A stretch of DNA of 64,000 nt, taken from NCBI RefSeq assembly GCF_006716355.1, contig NZ_VFOW01000001.1, positions 3,162,001-3,226,000 on the forward strand, given 5' to 3'. Of the stretch, positions 33,360-41,528 are shown piece after piece; within the stretch, counting starts at the first letter, position 1; every line of letters begins with the position of its first letter. Origin of the DNA: Stackebrandtia endophytica (GTDB lineage: Bacteria; Actinomycetota; Actinomycetes; Mycobacteriales; Micromonosporaceae). The notes beneath the pieces were generated by a model. That model was not told the DNA's origin, ran no database searches, and was given only the letters and a program-made list of their open reading frames with translations. The translations under genes were made by a program, and so were the position numbers.

Positions 33360-33935
33360 CTACCGCAGGACGTCGTAGATCAGTTTGGCGACTCCGTTGG
33401 AGTAGGTCGCCGACTCCCGCAGCCGCAGGGACTGCTTGTCCCGGTCGGAGTCGGTGAAGATGCTCTTACCCGCTCCCAGCAGGACCGGGAACACCAGCAG
33501 GTTGTACCGGTCGATCAGATCGGCTTCACCGAGGCGGCGCCCCAGTTCGGCACTGCCGTGAATGAAGACGGCGCCGCCATCGGTCTCCTTGAGTTCGGCG
33601 ATGTCCTCCGTTGACCGCAGGATGGTGATCGGACCCCAGTCGTCGATCAGTGCGTCCTCAGTCAACGAACCGGAGACCACGTATTTGGGGAGGTCCTTGT
33701 ACGCGGCGTGATCCTCCGAGGCGGGCCAGATCGGCGCGAACGCCTCGTAGCTGTGCCGACCGAACATGAGGGCCGAGGTCTCGTCGAGTTCCTCACCCTT
33801 GAGCGAGTACGCCTCCGGCACGAACGGCGTGTCGAGCACCCAACCGCCGCTGCGGTGTCCCTCCACGGTGCCGCCCGGCGAGTCGACCACGCCGTCGAGC
33901 GTCATGAAACCCGTCCAAACGAGTTCACGTGCCAC
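33360..33935 (-). CDS. RibD C-terminal/dihydrofolate-reductase-like protein
   Basis: A 191-residue cytoplasmic protein of the bacterial RibD_C/DHFR-like superfamily. It shows GFMTLDGVVDSPGG at the N-terminus, FGRHSYEAFAPIWP in the middle, and VFIHGSAELGRRLGEADLID followed by LLVFPVLLGAGKSIF at the end. Members of this stand-alone group bind NADPH and reduce unknown substrates. The GTG start has AAGGAGAA upstream. It is a single gene, convergent with the Gly/Pro-rich membrane protein. The substrate cannot be inferred from the surroundings. Confidence 0.88.
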   Translation of the reverse strand: MARELVWTGFMTLDGVVDSPGGTVEGHRSGGWVLDTPFVPEAYSLKGEELDETSALMFGRHSYEAFAPIWPASEDHAAYKDLPKYVVSGSLTEDALIDDWGPITILRSTEDIAELKETDGGAVFIHGSAELGRRLGEADLIDRYNLLVFPVLLGAGKSIFTDSDRDKQSLRLRESATYSNGVAKLIYDVLR

Positions 33936-34237
33936 GGTGTTCTCCTTGCATTAGTGGTGGCTGAGACTGCATGTGTGTGTCGTGTTATTCGTATGTTGGT
34001 GGTCGGTACAGCTCGGAACGCCGAATGCGTGCGCCTGGCCGCGAAGGCGAGCGTCACCGGTACAGAACCGGTACTGGCTCCTCCTCCGCCTTGCCATGCA
34101 CGCGCCTCGACGCCCCGCATCTAAGACCATTGACAGTGGTCACTCATGTCATCGAGAACCTGTCCGGATCTACCGGACAGGTTCTTAGACGCTACGCCGG
34201 AGGAGTGACATCGGTCTTGTAAAGAAACGACAGGTCC
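33936..34237. other. Intergenic region with one hairpin
   Basis: About 300 bases containing the start-side of the RibD-like gene and the end-side of the EamA gene. Apart from the 13-bp hairpin at 34155-34185 I see nothing with coding character. Confidence 0.5.
34155..34185 (-). terminator. Hairpin terminator downstream of the EamA gene
   Basis: AGAACCTGTCCGG (34155-34167) and its exact complement (34173-34185) form a 13-bp stem with a 5-base loop, about 50 bases after the minus-strand EamA stop. Confidence 0.65.
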
Positions 34238-35182
34238 TCACGGACGCGCCCGCACCGGATCGACGTCGGCGGGCGGACGCGCCGTCGGCACTTGCATCGC
34301 GCGGCGTCTCGACCCGGTCTTACCGGTGACGGTGCCGATGAGGACTCCGGCGAAGACCAGGACCCCGCCCAGGATCTCGCCGGGCCGGACGACTTCGGCG
34401 AGCACCAGCCAGGCCGAGGACATGCCGACGACCGGCACCAGCATCGAGAACGGCGCGACCACCCCGGCCGGGTGCCGCGACATCAGCCACGTCCAGATCC
34501 CCGAACCGGCCAGGGTCGCGATCACCACCGTGTACAGAAGGCCGAGGGTCGGCATGAGGCCGTCGAGGGTTACGGCGGTTCTCACCGCATCCCCGATCAC
34601 CCGGGGGCCTTCGAAGATCAGGCTGAGCAGGAGAAACGGCAGCGGCGGAATCACGGTCATCCACAGCATCAGGTGGAACGGATCGGCGGCACGTGCCTGT
34701 CGATTGCCGATGTTGCCTATCGCCCATCCCAACGCGCCCGCCAGCGTCAACAGAAACGGCAGGACGGTGGCGTGTTCGGCGCGCTGCCAACCCACGACGG
34801 CCAACCCGAGGACGGCGATGAGGATTCCGACGGCCCGAAGGACCGTGAGTCGTTCACGAAGGAGGAAGGCCCCCAGCATGACCGTGAACGGAGCCGACGC
34901 CTGCAGAACCAGGGAGGCCAGGCCGGCCGGCATCCCCTCGGCCATTCCCCAGTACAGGAATCCGAACTGGAGGACCCCGAACCCGACGCCGTACGCGATC
35001 AGCCACCGCCACGGCACCCGGGGGCGCGGAATCAACAGCAGCGTGGGCACTGCGATGAGGCCGAAACGTATGGCGGCCAACAACAGTGGCGGATAGGTGT
35101 CGAGGGATGCGTCGATGGCGATGAAGTTGAACCCCCACATCGCGGCGACGGAGACGGCCAACAGGACGTGTCGAAGCGGCAT
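34238..35182 (-). CDS. EamA/DMT-family transporter
   Basis: A 314-residue membrane protein with ten predicted helices in two homologous halves, as in the drug/metabolite transporter superfamily. It begins MPLRHVLLAVSVAAMWGFNF. FLYWGMAEGMPAGLASLVLQ near 80-100 and PVVGMSSAWLVLAEVVRPGE near 265 are the usual half-repeat motifs. Members export amino acids or small metabolites, which fits its position divergent from a LysR regulator. The ATG at 35182 has GAGGAT upstream; a GTG 11 codons earlier is possible. The substrate is unknown; acetylserine/cysteine or related amino acids would be typical. Confidence 0.88.
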   Translation of the reverse strand: MPLRHVLLAVSVAAMWGFNFIAIDASLDTYPPLLLAAIRFGLIAVPTLLLIPRPRVPWRWLIAYGVGFGVLQFGFLYWGMAEGMPAGLASLVLQASAPFTVMLGAFLLRERLTVLRAVGILIAVLGLAVVGWQRAEHATVLPFLLTLAGALGWAIGNIGNRQARAADPFHLMLWMTVIPPLPFLLLSLIFEGPRVIGDAVRTAVTLDGLMPTLGLLYTVVIATLAGSGIWTWLMSRHPAGVVAPFSMLVPVVGMSSAWLVLAEVVRPGEILGGVLVFAGVLIGTVTGKTGSRRRAMQVPTARPPADVDPVRARP

Positions 35183-35213
35183 GCATCCATCCTCACGACG
35201 GTGATCATTCAGC

Positions 35214-35229
35214 ACAACTGAAATGTTGT
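35214..35229. promoter_or_regulatory. LysR-type operator candidate
   Basis: ACAAC (35214-35218) and GTTGT (35225-35229) form an inverted repeat with a 6-base centre, between the divergent EamA and LysR starts. The size and T/A-rich dyad fit a LysR binding site. Confidence 0.5.
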
Positions 35230-35253
35230 TAAGTATGTCTGTAGGCTGCCTTC

Positions 35254-36180
35254 ATGGATGTCAGGCATCTTCGGCTGCTTCGGGAACTCGCCGACCGCGG
35301 CAGTGTGACCGCAGTGGCCGAGGCCACCCACCGGACCGCGTCGGCGGTGTCGCAGCAGTTGCGCACCGCGCAGCGCGAGTTCGGCATGCGCCTGGTGGAG
35401 CCGGACGGGCGCGGGGTGAGACTCACCGAGGCCGGCGTTCTGTTGGCGGCCGGCGGTGCCGAGGTCGACGCCGCGATCGCCGCGGTTCAAGCTCGCTGGG
35501 ACGCCTACCGTGAGGAACCCGGCGGCGAGGTGTCCATCGTGGTCTTTCCCAGCGCCGCCGCCCTCCTGATGCCGGACGTGTTGGCCGACGCCGATGACAT
35601 GGGTATTTCGGTGCGGGTGGTCGACCGGGATCCTGCGGAGTCGGAGTTCGCCGGGCTGACCGCCGACTTCGACATCGTGATCGCACACAGCCTCACCGGT
35701 CCCTGCCTGGTCGCCACGGCGGGAATGGCGGTGCACGAACTGGTGACCGAACCGCTGGACATCGCGATGTCGGCGAGTCACCCGCTGGCGCGGCGGTCAC
35801 GCCTGACGCCCGCCGACGTGAAGGACGCCTCGTGGATCGGTGTGCCGGAGGGCTACCCCTTCGACCTGGTGTTGACCTCGATCGCGCAACTGGTGGGACA
35901 CCAGCTCACCGTGCGGCAGCGGGTGCGCGACAACCGGGTCATCGAGTCGCTGGTGACGGCTGGCGACTGTCTGGCGGTCCTACCCCGATTCACGACCCGC
36001 AGCGGAGCCGGTCTGGTACTGCGGGAGATCACGGGTGTCCCGGCGAGGCGATACCTGTCGGCGGTCATGCGGCCCGACGTCGCGAACCGGCGGGCGGTCC
36101 AGGCGGTGCTGGAGTCCGTCAAGCGCACGGCGGCCTCGGTATCGCTCGGACCGGTGAGCAACCGCACCTGGCCGGCGTGA
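35254..36180 (+). CDS. LysR-family transcriptional regulator
   Basis: A 308-residue regulator. The N-terminal winged helix (MDVRHLRLLRELADRGSVTA through SAVSQQLRTAQREFGMRL) is typical of LysR. The rest is a periplasmic-binding-like effector domain with two lobes (about 90-300), including VVFPSAAALLMPDVLADA. The gene is divergent from the EamA exporter with a 71-base gap and probably controls it in response to the exported compound or a precursor. Only TGCCTTC lies before the ATG, so the Shine-Dalgarno is poor or the transcript is nearly leaderless. Confidence 0.9.
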   Translation: MDVRHLRLLRELADRGSVTAVAEATHRTASAVSQQLRTAQREFGMRLVEPDGRGVRLTEAGVLLAAGGAEVDAAIAAVQARWDAYREEPGGEVSIVVFPSAAALLMPDVLADADDMGISVRVVDRDPAESEFAGLTADFDIVIAHSLTGPCLVATAGMAVHELVTEPLDIAMSASHPLARRSRLTPADVKDASWIGVPEGYPFDLVLTSIAQLVGHQLTVRQRVRDNRVIESLVTAGDCLAVLPRFTTRSGAGLVLREITGVPARRYLSAVMRPDVANRRAVQAVLESVKRTAASVSLGPVSNRTWPA

Positions 36181-36688
36181 CGTGACGGGTTGAAAGGCAC
36201 CGTCGAGGATTCCCGCGACCGGTCGACCGTTCGTCGCCGCCGGGGCGACACCGCCGACCAAAGCAATATCGATCACGATCCTTGCGACCCGGGCGATCCG
36301 ACCCTGTCGTCAGGAGACCGGCGTGACGAGTGGGGAAGCCGACTCGAAAGCCGTGATTCGGGTCATGTTCGTCCGGTGGCCAGAACACTGAATGCCCCTG
36401 ATCCCGCCGAGGCCGACCTGCGGTGACGACCGTGATCGACGGTCCGGTCGCCAGTGGACCCGGCGGCGACCTCAACACACGTTCGACGCCGATCGGCATT
36501 GAACGACCGGCCGCAGCGCACCGTCGAGAGTGGTGGATCGGCCGAGGTCGAGACCACCGGAAGTACCTCGACGAGGCGATGACCGCCCATCGGGGACGGG
36601 TGTCGGCGAGCTGGCCGACGCCCACACAATGAGAGCGATCGGCTGCCACGGGTGGCGGTCGGCGAGGTTACCTGCTACCGTTTGCGCC
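36181..36688. other. Long intergenic region, nothing identified
   Basis: About 500 bases between the LysR gene and the cysteine leader peptide. Open frames on both strands are Arg/Ser/Pro-rich shadows without start signals. No repeat, tRNA or clear terminator is seen. Confidence 0.4.
36676..36681 (+). promoter_or_regulatory. -10 hexamer of the leaderless leader-peptide transcript
   Basis: TACCGT fits the TAnnnT actinobacterial -10 box and ends seven bases before the ATG at 36689. Transcription would start at the A of that ATG. No Shine-Dalgarno is present, as expected for a leaderless mRNA. Confidence 0.55.
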
Positions 36689-36763
36689 ATGCGCACGCTA
36701 CTGCTCACCAAGCGCCGCGCGATCGATTTCTGCCTGATCGCCGGCAGTCTCTGTTGCCGTTAA
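36689..36763 (+). CDS. Cysteine-ending leader peptide (probable attenuator)
   Basis: A 24-residue peptide beginning MRTLLLTKRRAIDFC and ending SLCCR. Short leaderless peptides with a Leu/Arg/Asp pattern and terminal cysteines precede sulfur-metabolism genes in mycobacteria and streptomycetes. There, ribosome stalling at Cys codons senses cysteine supply and controls the operon behind. Here the thiosulfate sulfurtransferase operon begins 213 bases downstream. Cys codons are at positions 15, 22 and 23. A CTTCGC (36790-36795) and GCGAAG (36812-36817) pair downstream may take part in the switch. Assignment rests on pattern and context. Confidence 0.7.
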   Translation: MRTLLLTKRRAIDFCLIAGSLCCR

Positions 36764-36976
36764 TCGGCGGCTGCCTGCGCGCATCCGTACTTCGCCCGTG
36801 AATGAACTCCCGCGAAGTCTCGGTCCTGGAATCACCGATCATGACGAGCCATTCATAGGCGTAGTGCCCCCGCGTGTCACGTGACCCGGGTCTCCACTCG
36901 TGCCCCAGGTCCTGCCTTGCACCCGCGGTCGCCTTTCCGTTCGCTCTCACATCGCCATATTTCAGGAGACAACCGC

Positions 36977-37828
36977 ATGAGTCGTGACAATGTCCTGGTC
37001 ACCGCAGACTGGGCAGAACAAAACCTCAACGCCGACAAGGTGGTGTTCGTCGAGGTCGACGAGGACACCGCCGCCTACGATTCCGCGCACATCCCGGGTG
37101 CGGTGAAACTGGACTGGAAGGAAGACCTCCAGGACCAGGTTCGCCGCGACTTCGTCAACGCCGAACAGTTCTCCAGTCTGCTGTCGTCGCGCGGCATCGC
37201 CAACGACGACACCGTGGTGTTGTACGGCGGCAACAACAACTGGTTCGCCGCATACGCGTACTGGTACTTCAAGCTGTACGGGCACGCCGACGTGAAGCTG
37301 CTCGACGGTGGCCGCAAGAAGTGGGAACTGGACGCCCGCCCGTTGACCGGTGACGCCGTCAACCGGGCGGCGACGACCTATGTGGCCAAACCGCTCGACG
37401 AGTCGATCCGTGCCTACCGCGACGACGTCGTCAACGGCATCGGCGATGTCAACCTCGTCGACGTGCGCTCCCCCGACGAGTACGCCGGTCGCCTGCTGGC
37501 CCCGGCTCACCTGCCGCAGGAGCAGTCGCAGCGCGCCGGGCACATCCCGACCGCGATCAGCGTTCCGTGGAGCAAGGCGGCCAACGAGGACGGCACCTTC
37601 AAGTCCGACGCCGAACTCGCCGACCTGTACCAGGCCGCCGGCCTGGACGCCGACAAGGCGACCATCGCCTACTGCCGTATCGGTGAGCGGTCCTCGCACA
37701 CCTGGTTCGTGCTGCGGGAACTGCTCGGCCACGGCGACGTCCGAAACTACGACGGCTCCTGGACCGAATACGGTTCGCTGGTCGGCGTCCCGATCGCACT
37801 GGGCGACGAGCCCGGAAAGGCCGCATGA
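36977..37828 (+). CDS. cysA: Thiosulfate sulfurtransferase (rhodanese, CysA/SseA type)
   Basis: A 283-residue protein with two rhodanese domains. The N-terminal domain is inactive (about 5-125, DTAAYDSAHIPGAVKLDW). The catalytic domain (about 150-275) holds the active-site loop YCRIGERSSHT with Cys233. It moves sulfane sulfur from thiosulfate to cyanide or thiol acceptors. The ATG with CAGGAGA upstream begins MSRDNVLVTADWAEQNL, as in mycobacterial CysA2/CysA3. The DUF1416 gene follows after one base, the standard pairing. Control by the cysteine leader peptide upstream is likely. Confidence 0.92.
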   Translation: MSRDNVLVTADWAEQNLNADKVVFVEVDEDTAAYDSAHIPGAVKLDWKEDLQDQVRRDFVNAEQFSSLLSSRGIANDDTVVLYGGNNNWFAAYAYWYFKLYGHADVKLLDGGRKKWELDARPLTGDAVNRAATTYVAKPLDESIRAYRDDVVNGIGDVNLVDVRSPDEYAGRLLAPAHLPQEQSQRAGHIPTAISVPWSKAANEDGTFKSDAELADLYQAAGLDADKATIAYCRIGERSSHTWFVLRELLGHGDVRNYDGSWTEYGSLVGVPIALGDEPGKAA

Positions 37829-37829
37829 C

Positions 37830-38156
37830 ATGAGCAACCAGACGATCTCCAGCGGTTGCGCCGCACCCGCACAGGGCGGGGAACTGCCCGCCTCCGTCAA
37901 CCTCGAGACCGAGACGGTCGTGTCCGGTCAGGTGGTCAACGCCGCCGGCGGCGGTGTGACCGGTGCCTACGTGCGGTTGCTGGACGGCCAAGGCGAGTTC
38001 ACCGCCGAGGTGGTCACCGGCGACGGTGGCGTGTTCCGGTTCTTCGCCGCACCCGGTACCTGGACGTTGCGTGCGTTGTCACGCGACGGCGACGGTTCCC
38101 AGGACGTGACCGTGCAGCAGGGCCTCAACGAGGTGACCGTGGCGGTCGCCCGGTGA
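37830..38156 (+). CDS. sseC: DUF1416 protein (SseC-like) paired with sulfurtransferase
   Basis: A 108-residue protein beginning MSNQTISSGCAAPAQGG, with a conserved Cys near the N-terminus. A carboxypeptidase-regulatory-like beta-sandwich follows (VVSGQVVNAAGGGVTGAYVR, then GGVFRFFAAPGTWTLRAL). It matches DUF1416/SseC, which in actinobacteria is almost always encoded directly behind the CysA-type sulfurtransferase. The function is unproven; a sulfur-carrier or partner role is assumed. The start lies one base after the upstream stop, so translation is coupled. Confidence 0.88.
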   Translation: MSNQTISSGCAAPAQGGELPASVNLETETVVSGQVVNAAGGGVTGAYVRLLDGQGEFTAEVVTGDGGVFRFFAAPGTWTLRALSRDGDGSQDVTVQQGLNEVTVAVAR

Positions 38157-38218
38157 GGTTCCCCTGAACAAGCTTGATTCCGGCGCGGCCGTACCGCGCA
38201 ACGGAACAGGCATTGGGA

Positions 38219-38249
38219 GGCCCCGCGTCGACGAGATTGACGCGGGGCC
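38219..38249 (+). terminator. Terminator of the sulfurtransferase operon
   Basis: GGCCCCGCGTC (38219-38229) and its exact complement (38239-38249) form an 11-bp stem with a 9-base loop, about 60 bases after the DUF1416 stop. Confidence 0.75.
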
Positions 38250-38292
38250 GCATAGTTGATGACGTGAACTCCGACTTGGCCGGTGCAGTCCG

Positions 38293-39153
38293 GTGACGCC
38301 GCCAAAGACCCGGCCCGCGCGCCAAGCCGTCGAGGCCGCCGACCGCGCATGGCGATTCGCCAAGCGCCGAAAACTGCTGGTCATCGTGGTCGCCTGGGGA
38401 GTCCTGGTCGGCATCCTCGCCTTCGTCTCCCCGTCGGTGACGGTGCGCGAACAGACGACGGTCGCCGATTCGTTGGAGCAACTGGACCAGGCCATGGGGG
38501 ACGCCGCCGGGGTCCTCGTCGGCTCTGATTACGGCTACTACGTGACGCCGTTGATTTCCGCCGACGGCTGCAGCATCACACCGCTACGTTCGGGAGAACG
38601 ATATTTCCGGGAGCTGACCGTTTACGCGGCGGATTTCGACGCCGCCGCCGCACAACTTGCGAATAGTCTCGCCGACCGGTACCGATTGGAACGGGTGTCT
38701 CCCGAGGGCGTTCCCGCCCGGTACACCGGGATCATCCCCGGCTACGTCGAGTTGGCCCTGACCGTGCGAGCCGACAACACGATCGTGTGGCGCGCCGACA
38801 CCGGTTGCCGCCAACCGGGCGACGCCGTCGGTAGTATCCGCCCTAGTTTCGAACCCCCCATGGAAATGCTCGGCGTGCTGGAGGCATTGGGGATGGAGTC
38901 GACGGGGTTCGAACTCGGGATGGCGCAATGCGGTGACCTGGGGGAACGTCACGGTACGGTTCGGTCGGTCTCGGTGTCCGAGCCGGCCGATGGCATCACC
39001 GAGGTCACGGCTGTGGCCGATTCGATCCCTGAACGGGCGCAGGTCCTGGTGTCCACTGAGAACGTTCTGGTTTACCGACTGGGCGACACCGTCACCTCGG
39101 CGGCGGTGACCGAGGACGACGTCACCGTCGCGACCACGGTCGACTGTCAGTAG
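38293..39153 (+). CDS. Single-pass membrane protein of unknown function
   Basis: A 286-residue protein. A basic N-terminus precedes one membrane helix (LLVIVVAWGVLVGILAFVSP, about 28-47). The ~235-residue outer part has four cysteines (GCSITPL, TGCRQPG, AQCGDLG, VDCQ end), probably forming disulfides. No enzyme motif is visible and I do not recognise the family. The GTG start has a poor ribosome-binding site; an alternative start within the first residues cannot be excluded. It is flanked by a terminator upstream and the toxin-antitoxin promoter downstream, so it is a lone gene. Confidence 0.7.
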   Translation: MTPPKTRPARQAVEAADRAWRFAKRRKLLVIVVAWGVLVGILAFVSPSVTVREQTTVADSLEQLDQAMGDAAGVLVGSDYGYYVTPLISADGCSITPLRSGERYFRELTVYAADFDAAAAQLANSLADRYRLERVSPEGVPARYTGIIPGYVELALTVRADNTIVWRADTGCRQPGDAVGSIRPSFEPPMEMLGVLEALGMESTGFELGMAQCGDLGERHGTVRSVSVSEPADGITEVTAVADSIPERAQVLVSTENVLVYRLGDTVTSAAVTEDDVTVATTVDCQ

Positions 39154-39278
39154 GTTCAACGTCCGTTGGTTCCTTCGGTTCACCGCGAAGGTCTGGTTTC
39201 GCTACCTCGCCGCAGCGGGCGGGAGTTTCCTTCCCATCGTTCGGGTCGGCTGGCACGCAGATAACCAAAGGTAGAAAT

Positions 39279-39319
39279 CTGGTACCAGAGTGTCGTACCG
39301 TTCTGGTACGAGATACTAT
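39279..39319 (+). promoter_or_regulatory. Operator and promoter of the yefM/yoeB-type unit
   Basis: CTGGTACCAG (39279-39288) is a 10-bp palindrome. CGTAC (39294-39298) and GTACG (39306-39310) form a second dyad with the same GTAC core, directly before a TACTAT -10 box (39314-39319). Paired GTAC sites overlapping the promoter are typical of antitoxin autoregulation. Confidence 0.7.
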
Positions 39320-39350
39320 CGACGAAGCCTCTCAGTAAGGAAGTTGCAAC

Positions 39351-39623
39351 ATGTCTATCACTGCTAGTCAAGCGAGAGCCAGTTTGTTTCCACTGATTCA
39401 GAAGGTTAACGATGATCACGAACCCGTGCGTATCGTTTCCAAGCATGGTGATGCCGTGCTCATGAGTGCCGATGACTTCGATGGCTGGCGGGAAACCGTG
39501 CATCTGCTGCGCTCGCCCGCTAATGCCAAGCGTCTCATGGAAGCTGTAGAGCGCGACCGAAGTGGGTCGGCCACCATTGTGAAAACGGTTGATGATCTAC
39601 GTGCGTTGGCCGGCGACGAGTGA
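39351..39623 (+). CDS. yefM: Phd/YefM-family antitoxin
   Basis: A 90-residue antitoxin. The N-terminal DNA-binding half begins [20 protein letters not shown], with [20 protein letters not shown] typical of Phd/YefM. The C-terminal half ([10 protein letters not shown] onward) is expected to wrap the toxin and block it. GGAAG precedes the ATG. It overlaps the toxin start by four bases (GTGA), ensuring coupled synthesis. The symmetric GTAC sites upstream suggest that the protein represses its own promoter, with the toxin as co-repressor. Confidence 0.93.
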   Translation: MSITASQARASLFPLIQKVNDDHEPVRIVSKHGDAVLMSADDFDGWRETVHLLRSPANAKRLMEAVERDRSGSATIVKTVDDLRALAGDE

Positions 39624-39877
39624 GAAGCATCGAGTTCGATCCGGAAGCCTGGGACGATTTCAGCTACTGGTTGGGAGCTGACCGCAAAATGGCTCGGCGT
39701 CTCGTTCGTCTCATCGGCGAAGTTCAGAGAAGCCCGTTTGAGGGGATCGGCAAGCCTGAGCCGCTAAAAGGTGATCTGTCTGGATACTGGTCTAGGCGGA
39801 TCGATGACGAGCATCGCCTCGTCTACCGAGTGGACGACAAAGTCGTCAGGATTCTGAAAGCCCGGTACCACTACTGA
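39620..39877 (+). CDS. yoeB: YoeB-family mRNA interferase toxin
   Basis: An 85-residue toxin of the RelE/YoeB fold. Family marks are [12 protein letters not shown] at the start, [19 protein letters not shown] in the middle and ILKARYHY at the end. The Glu, Arg ([13 protein letters not shown]) and terminal His-Tyr are the ribosome-dependent RNase residues of YoeB. It cleaves mRNA in the ribosomal A site when free of antitoxin. The GTG start overlaps the antitoxin stop. All catalytic positions look intact, so the module is probably functional. Confidence 0.93.
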   Translation: MRSIEFDPEAWDDFSYWLGADRKMARRLVRLIGEVQRSPFEGIGKPEPLKGDLSGYWSRRIDDEHRLVYRVDDKVVRILKARYHY

Positions 39878-39995
39878 TGGCCGGTATCTCAGAGAGCGGA
39901 GAGGTTGGTACTCCGCCCCAGAGCTGCGAGCCTGATGGAAGCCGTCGAGCGTGACCGTGAGGGCTTGACGGTTGAGCCGAGTGACACGGCCCCGA
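39878..39995 (+). pseudogene. Remnant of a second YefM antitoxin C-terminus
   Basis: Directly after the toxin stop and in the same frame, the DNA encodes [19 protein letters not shown]. This matches [21 protein letters not shown] of the intact antitoxin. No start codon or N-terminal half is present, and similarity fades after that block. It is a decayed partial copy, presumably left by duplication or replacement of a toxin-antitoxin module. Confidence 0.65.
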
Positions 39996-40074
39996 CTCGC
40001 GGCCGTGATCTTTTCGCATGTGGATCGTTGAAACCAGCGGAGCTTGTCGGATACGCACATCAAAGGAGACCGAA

Positions 40075-40350
40075 TTGAACAAGCAGGAACTCGTCGATCT
40101 CGTCTCGGAGCAGACCGAGACGTCCAAGGAAGCCGCGACCAAGGTGCTGGATGTGACGCTTCAGTCGATCAAGGACGCCGTCTCCAAGGGCGACACGGTT
40201 CAGCTGATCGGGTTCGGCTCGTTCAGCAGGGGCGAGCGTTCGGCCCGCACCGGACGGAACCCGCAGACCGGTGAACCCATCCAGATCGCCGCCGCGAAGA
40301 CGGTGAAGTTCACCGCCGGTAAAGCCTTCAAGGACGCGGTCCAGGCCTAG
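40075..40350 (+). CDS. hup: HU-family nucleoid protein
   Basis: A 91-residue DNA-bending protein of the HU/IHF family. It begins (M)[20 protein letters not shown] and contains [20 protein letters not shown], the flexible beta-arm with the Pro that intercalates in DNA. No Lys/Ala-rich tail of the mycobacterial HupB kind is present, so it is the short form. The start is a TTG with AAAGGAGA six bases upstream; an in-frame ATG 19 codons earlier gives a non-conserved extension and no site. It is transcribed alone, convergent with the transporter ATPase. Confidence 0.93.
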   Translation: MNKQELVDLVSEQTETSKEAATKVLDVTLQSIKDAVSKGDTVQLIGFGSFSRGERSARTGRNPQTGEPIQIAAAKTVKFTAGKAFKDAVQA

Positions 40351-40423
40351 GTCATCGGGTTGGGCGGGGCGATGGACGGTTGTCCGGGCCCGGAGGGGGT
40401 TGTTCGGGGCGAACTCGTCTGAC

Positions 40424-41407
40424 CTAACTGGACATCACTGCGTCGTCGGCTTCATGCAGTGCGCGGTAGACGTCGTCGGCGGACAGGACACCGGCGACGG
40501 TTCCGCCCGACTCCACCGCGACGTAGCCGGTATCGCCGTCCAGCAGCGCCGACAGCGCCTGCCGCAGTGTCACGTCGTCGCTGACCCGGGGGTGCTTGCC
40601 CGGCGGTGGCTTCTTCAAACCGGTGCTGGGCACCTCGGTCACCGACAGCCGCTTCACGCCGCGGTCGGCGCCGACGAACTCACTGACGAAAGTGGACTGC
40701 GGGCTGGCCAGGATCTCGGCCGGGGTGCCGTACTGCTCCAGCTTGGCCTCCTGCGACAGCACCACTATGCGGTCGCCCAATCGGATCGCCTCGTCGACGT
40801 CGTGGGTGACGAACACGATGGTCTTGCCGACGTCCTGCTGCAGTCGCAGGAACTCCTCCTGCAACCGGCCACGCGCGATCGGGTCGACCGCGGAGAACGG
40901 CTCGTCCATCAACAGCACCACCGGGTCGGCGGCCAACGCCCTGGCCACTCCGACGCGCTGCCGCTGACCGCCGGAGAGCTGATGGGGGTAGCGGTCGCCG
41001 TGCACCGCCACGTCCAGTCCCACCAGGTTCAGCAACTCCTCGGTCCGTTCGGCCATCTTGGTCTTGGACCAGCCGAGCAGGCGCGGAACGGTCGCGACAT
41101 TGGCGGCGATGGTCTGGTGGGGGAACAACCCGACATGCTGAATGACGTATCCGATACGGCGACGAAGTTCGACCGGATCCGAGCTCGCGATGTCGTCACC
41201 GTCGATGTAGATCGTGCCGCCGGTGGGATCGAGCAGTCGGTTGATCATCCGCAAGACCGTGGACTTCCCGCAGCCTGACGGCCCCACGAGTGCGACCAGA
41301 TTTCCCGCCGGGATCTCCAAACTGAGATCACCCACCGCGACACTGCCACCGTCGTACACCTTGTTGACGCCGTCTAGCCGAATGGGCGCGGCGGTCGCTG
41401 AAGACAT
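40424..41407 (-). CDS. opuCA: Osmoprotectant (betaine/choline-type) ABC transporter ATPase
   Basis: A 327-residue ATP-binding subunit of the OpuC/ProV class. Motifs are Walker A GPSGCGKST (about 38), signature QLSGGQRQR (about 140) and Walker B VVLLMDEPFSAVD. The C-terminus has a single CBS domain (about 262-325, VSDDVTLRQALSALLDGD), which senses ionic strength in this family. The matching permeases and binding protein lie 2 kb away on the other strand, from 43508. The ATG at 41407 has only weak GGTAGGG upstream; a slightly earlier in-frame start is possible. Confidence 0.9.
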   Translation of the reverse strand: MSSATAAPIRLDGVNKVYDGGSVAVGDLSLEIPAGNLVALVGPSGCGKSTVLRMINRLLDPTGGTIYIDGDDIASSDPVELRRRIGYVIQHVGLFPHQTIAANVATVPRLLGWSKTKMAERTEELLNLVGLDVAVHGDRYPHQLSGGQRQRVGVARALAADPVVLLMDEPFSAVDPIARGRLQEEFLRLQQDVGKTIVFVTHDVDEAIRLGDRIVVLSQEAKLEQYGTPAEILASPQSTFVSEFVGADRGVKRLSVTEVPSTGLKKPPPGKHPRVSDDVTLRQALSALLDGDTGYVAVESGGTVAGVLSADDVYRALHEADDAVMSS

Positions 41408-41528
41408 GTGTTCGACCCTACCTACCGTGTCCACGGTTCCGAGGCGCTACCGAACGGCCGCCGAGTGCGGCAATCATTTGACGCGGTGAAGAGGCCGTTC
41501 GCCTGTGGCTTGAGTGATCCACCGGGAC

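Noticed and set aside
36119-36649. 176-codon minus-strand frame in the long gap before the cysteine leader
   Set aside because: Arg/Pro/Ser-rich, overlaps the LysR gene end, has no ribosome-binding site and no recognisable feature.
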